A stretch of 6,549 nt of DNA, taken from positions 1 to 6,549 of the forward strand of contig CAIJKT010000830.1 of NCBI GenBank assembly GCA_903821255.1, given 5' to 3'. This document shows, piece after piece, positions 6,538-6,549 of this stretch; position 1 is the stretch's first letter, and each line of letters opens with the position of its first letter. Both the position numbers and the translations under genes were made by a program. Under the pieces are notes generated by a model. That model was not told the origin of the DNA. It saw nothing but the letters and a program-made list of their open reading frames with translations, and did not search any database. The DNA is from an uncultured Lentisphaeria bacterium (GTDB lineage: Bacteria > Verrucomicrobiota > Lentisphaeria > Victivallales > Victivallaceae).

Positions 6538-6549
6538 ATGAAAAAGTTA
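6538..6549 (+). CDS. Probable start of a divergent gene, only four codons in window
   Basis: ATG AAA AAG TTA (MKKL) begins right after the tandem repeat and is open to the window edge, with GAG 7 nt upstream as a weak ribosome binding site. MKK is a common start of exported proteins. A reading in this same frame upstream (6463-6504) gives MWKPANEGVESEK, which resembles the leader of the prepilin-like protein here (NEG followed by Lys/Glu-rich residues). The gene could therefore be another prepilin-like gene. The identification is tentative because nothing further is visible. Confidence 0.35.

Overview
The window looks like part of a carbohydrate-utilisation locus from a Lentisphaerota bacterium (Victivallales/Oligosphaerales type), with a related Verrucomicrobiota/Planctomycetota lineage as the alternative. 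This is an inference from gene content. The key item is a short prepilin-like protein whose N-terminal helix reads [17 protein letters not shown] followed by [11 protein letters not shown], a form very abundant in Lentisphaerota. It sits between a LacI-type regulator and a very large secreted DUF4838/CBM9-like protein, with an MFS sugar-type transporter downstream. No RNA gene, transposon or CRISPR array was seen.

Layout. All four substantial genes lie on the minus strand, so transcription runs from right to left. From the right: a divergent intergenic region (6106-6537) carries a strong promoter for the regulator gene, with two identical 14-bp sites overlapping it. Next is the LacI-family regulator (6105-5053). 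A prepilin-like gene follows after a 13-bp gap that contains its ribosome binding site (5039-4266). A 239-bp gap holds a perfect inverted repeat and a weak promoter candidate, then comes the 1031-residue secreted DUF4838/CBM9-like protein (4026-931). A 349-bp gap holds a hairpin and a promoter candidate, then comes the N-terminal 193 residues of an MFS transporter that runs off the left edge (581-1). At the right edge, on the plus strand, a 16-bp unit repeated a little over three times leads into a probable start codon (6538) of a divergent gene that is otherwise outside the window.

How the parts may work together (inference): the regulator probably senses a sugar released from a complex glycan and represses its own promoter, and with it the prepilin-like gene. 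The secreted protein would bind and process the glycan, and the MFS protein would import the product. The role of the prepilin-like protein is unknown. Its position inside a regulator/hydrolase/transporter cassette suggests a surface or envelope-spanning pseudopilus component dedicated to that substrate, and this is the most interesting aspect of the window.
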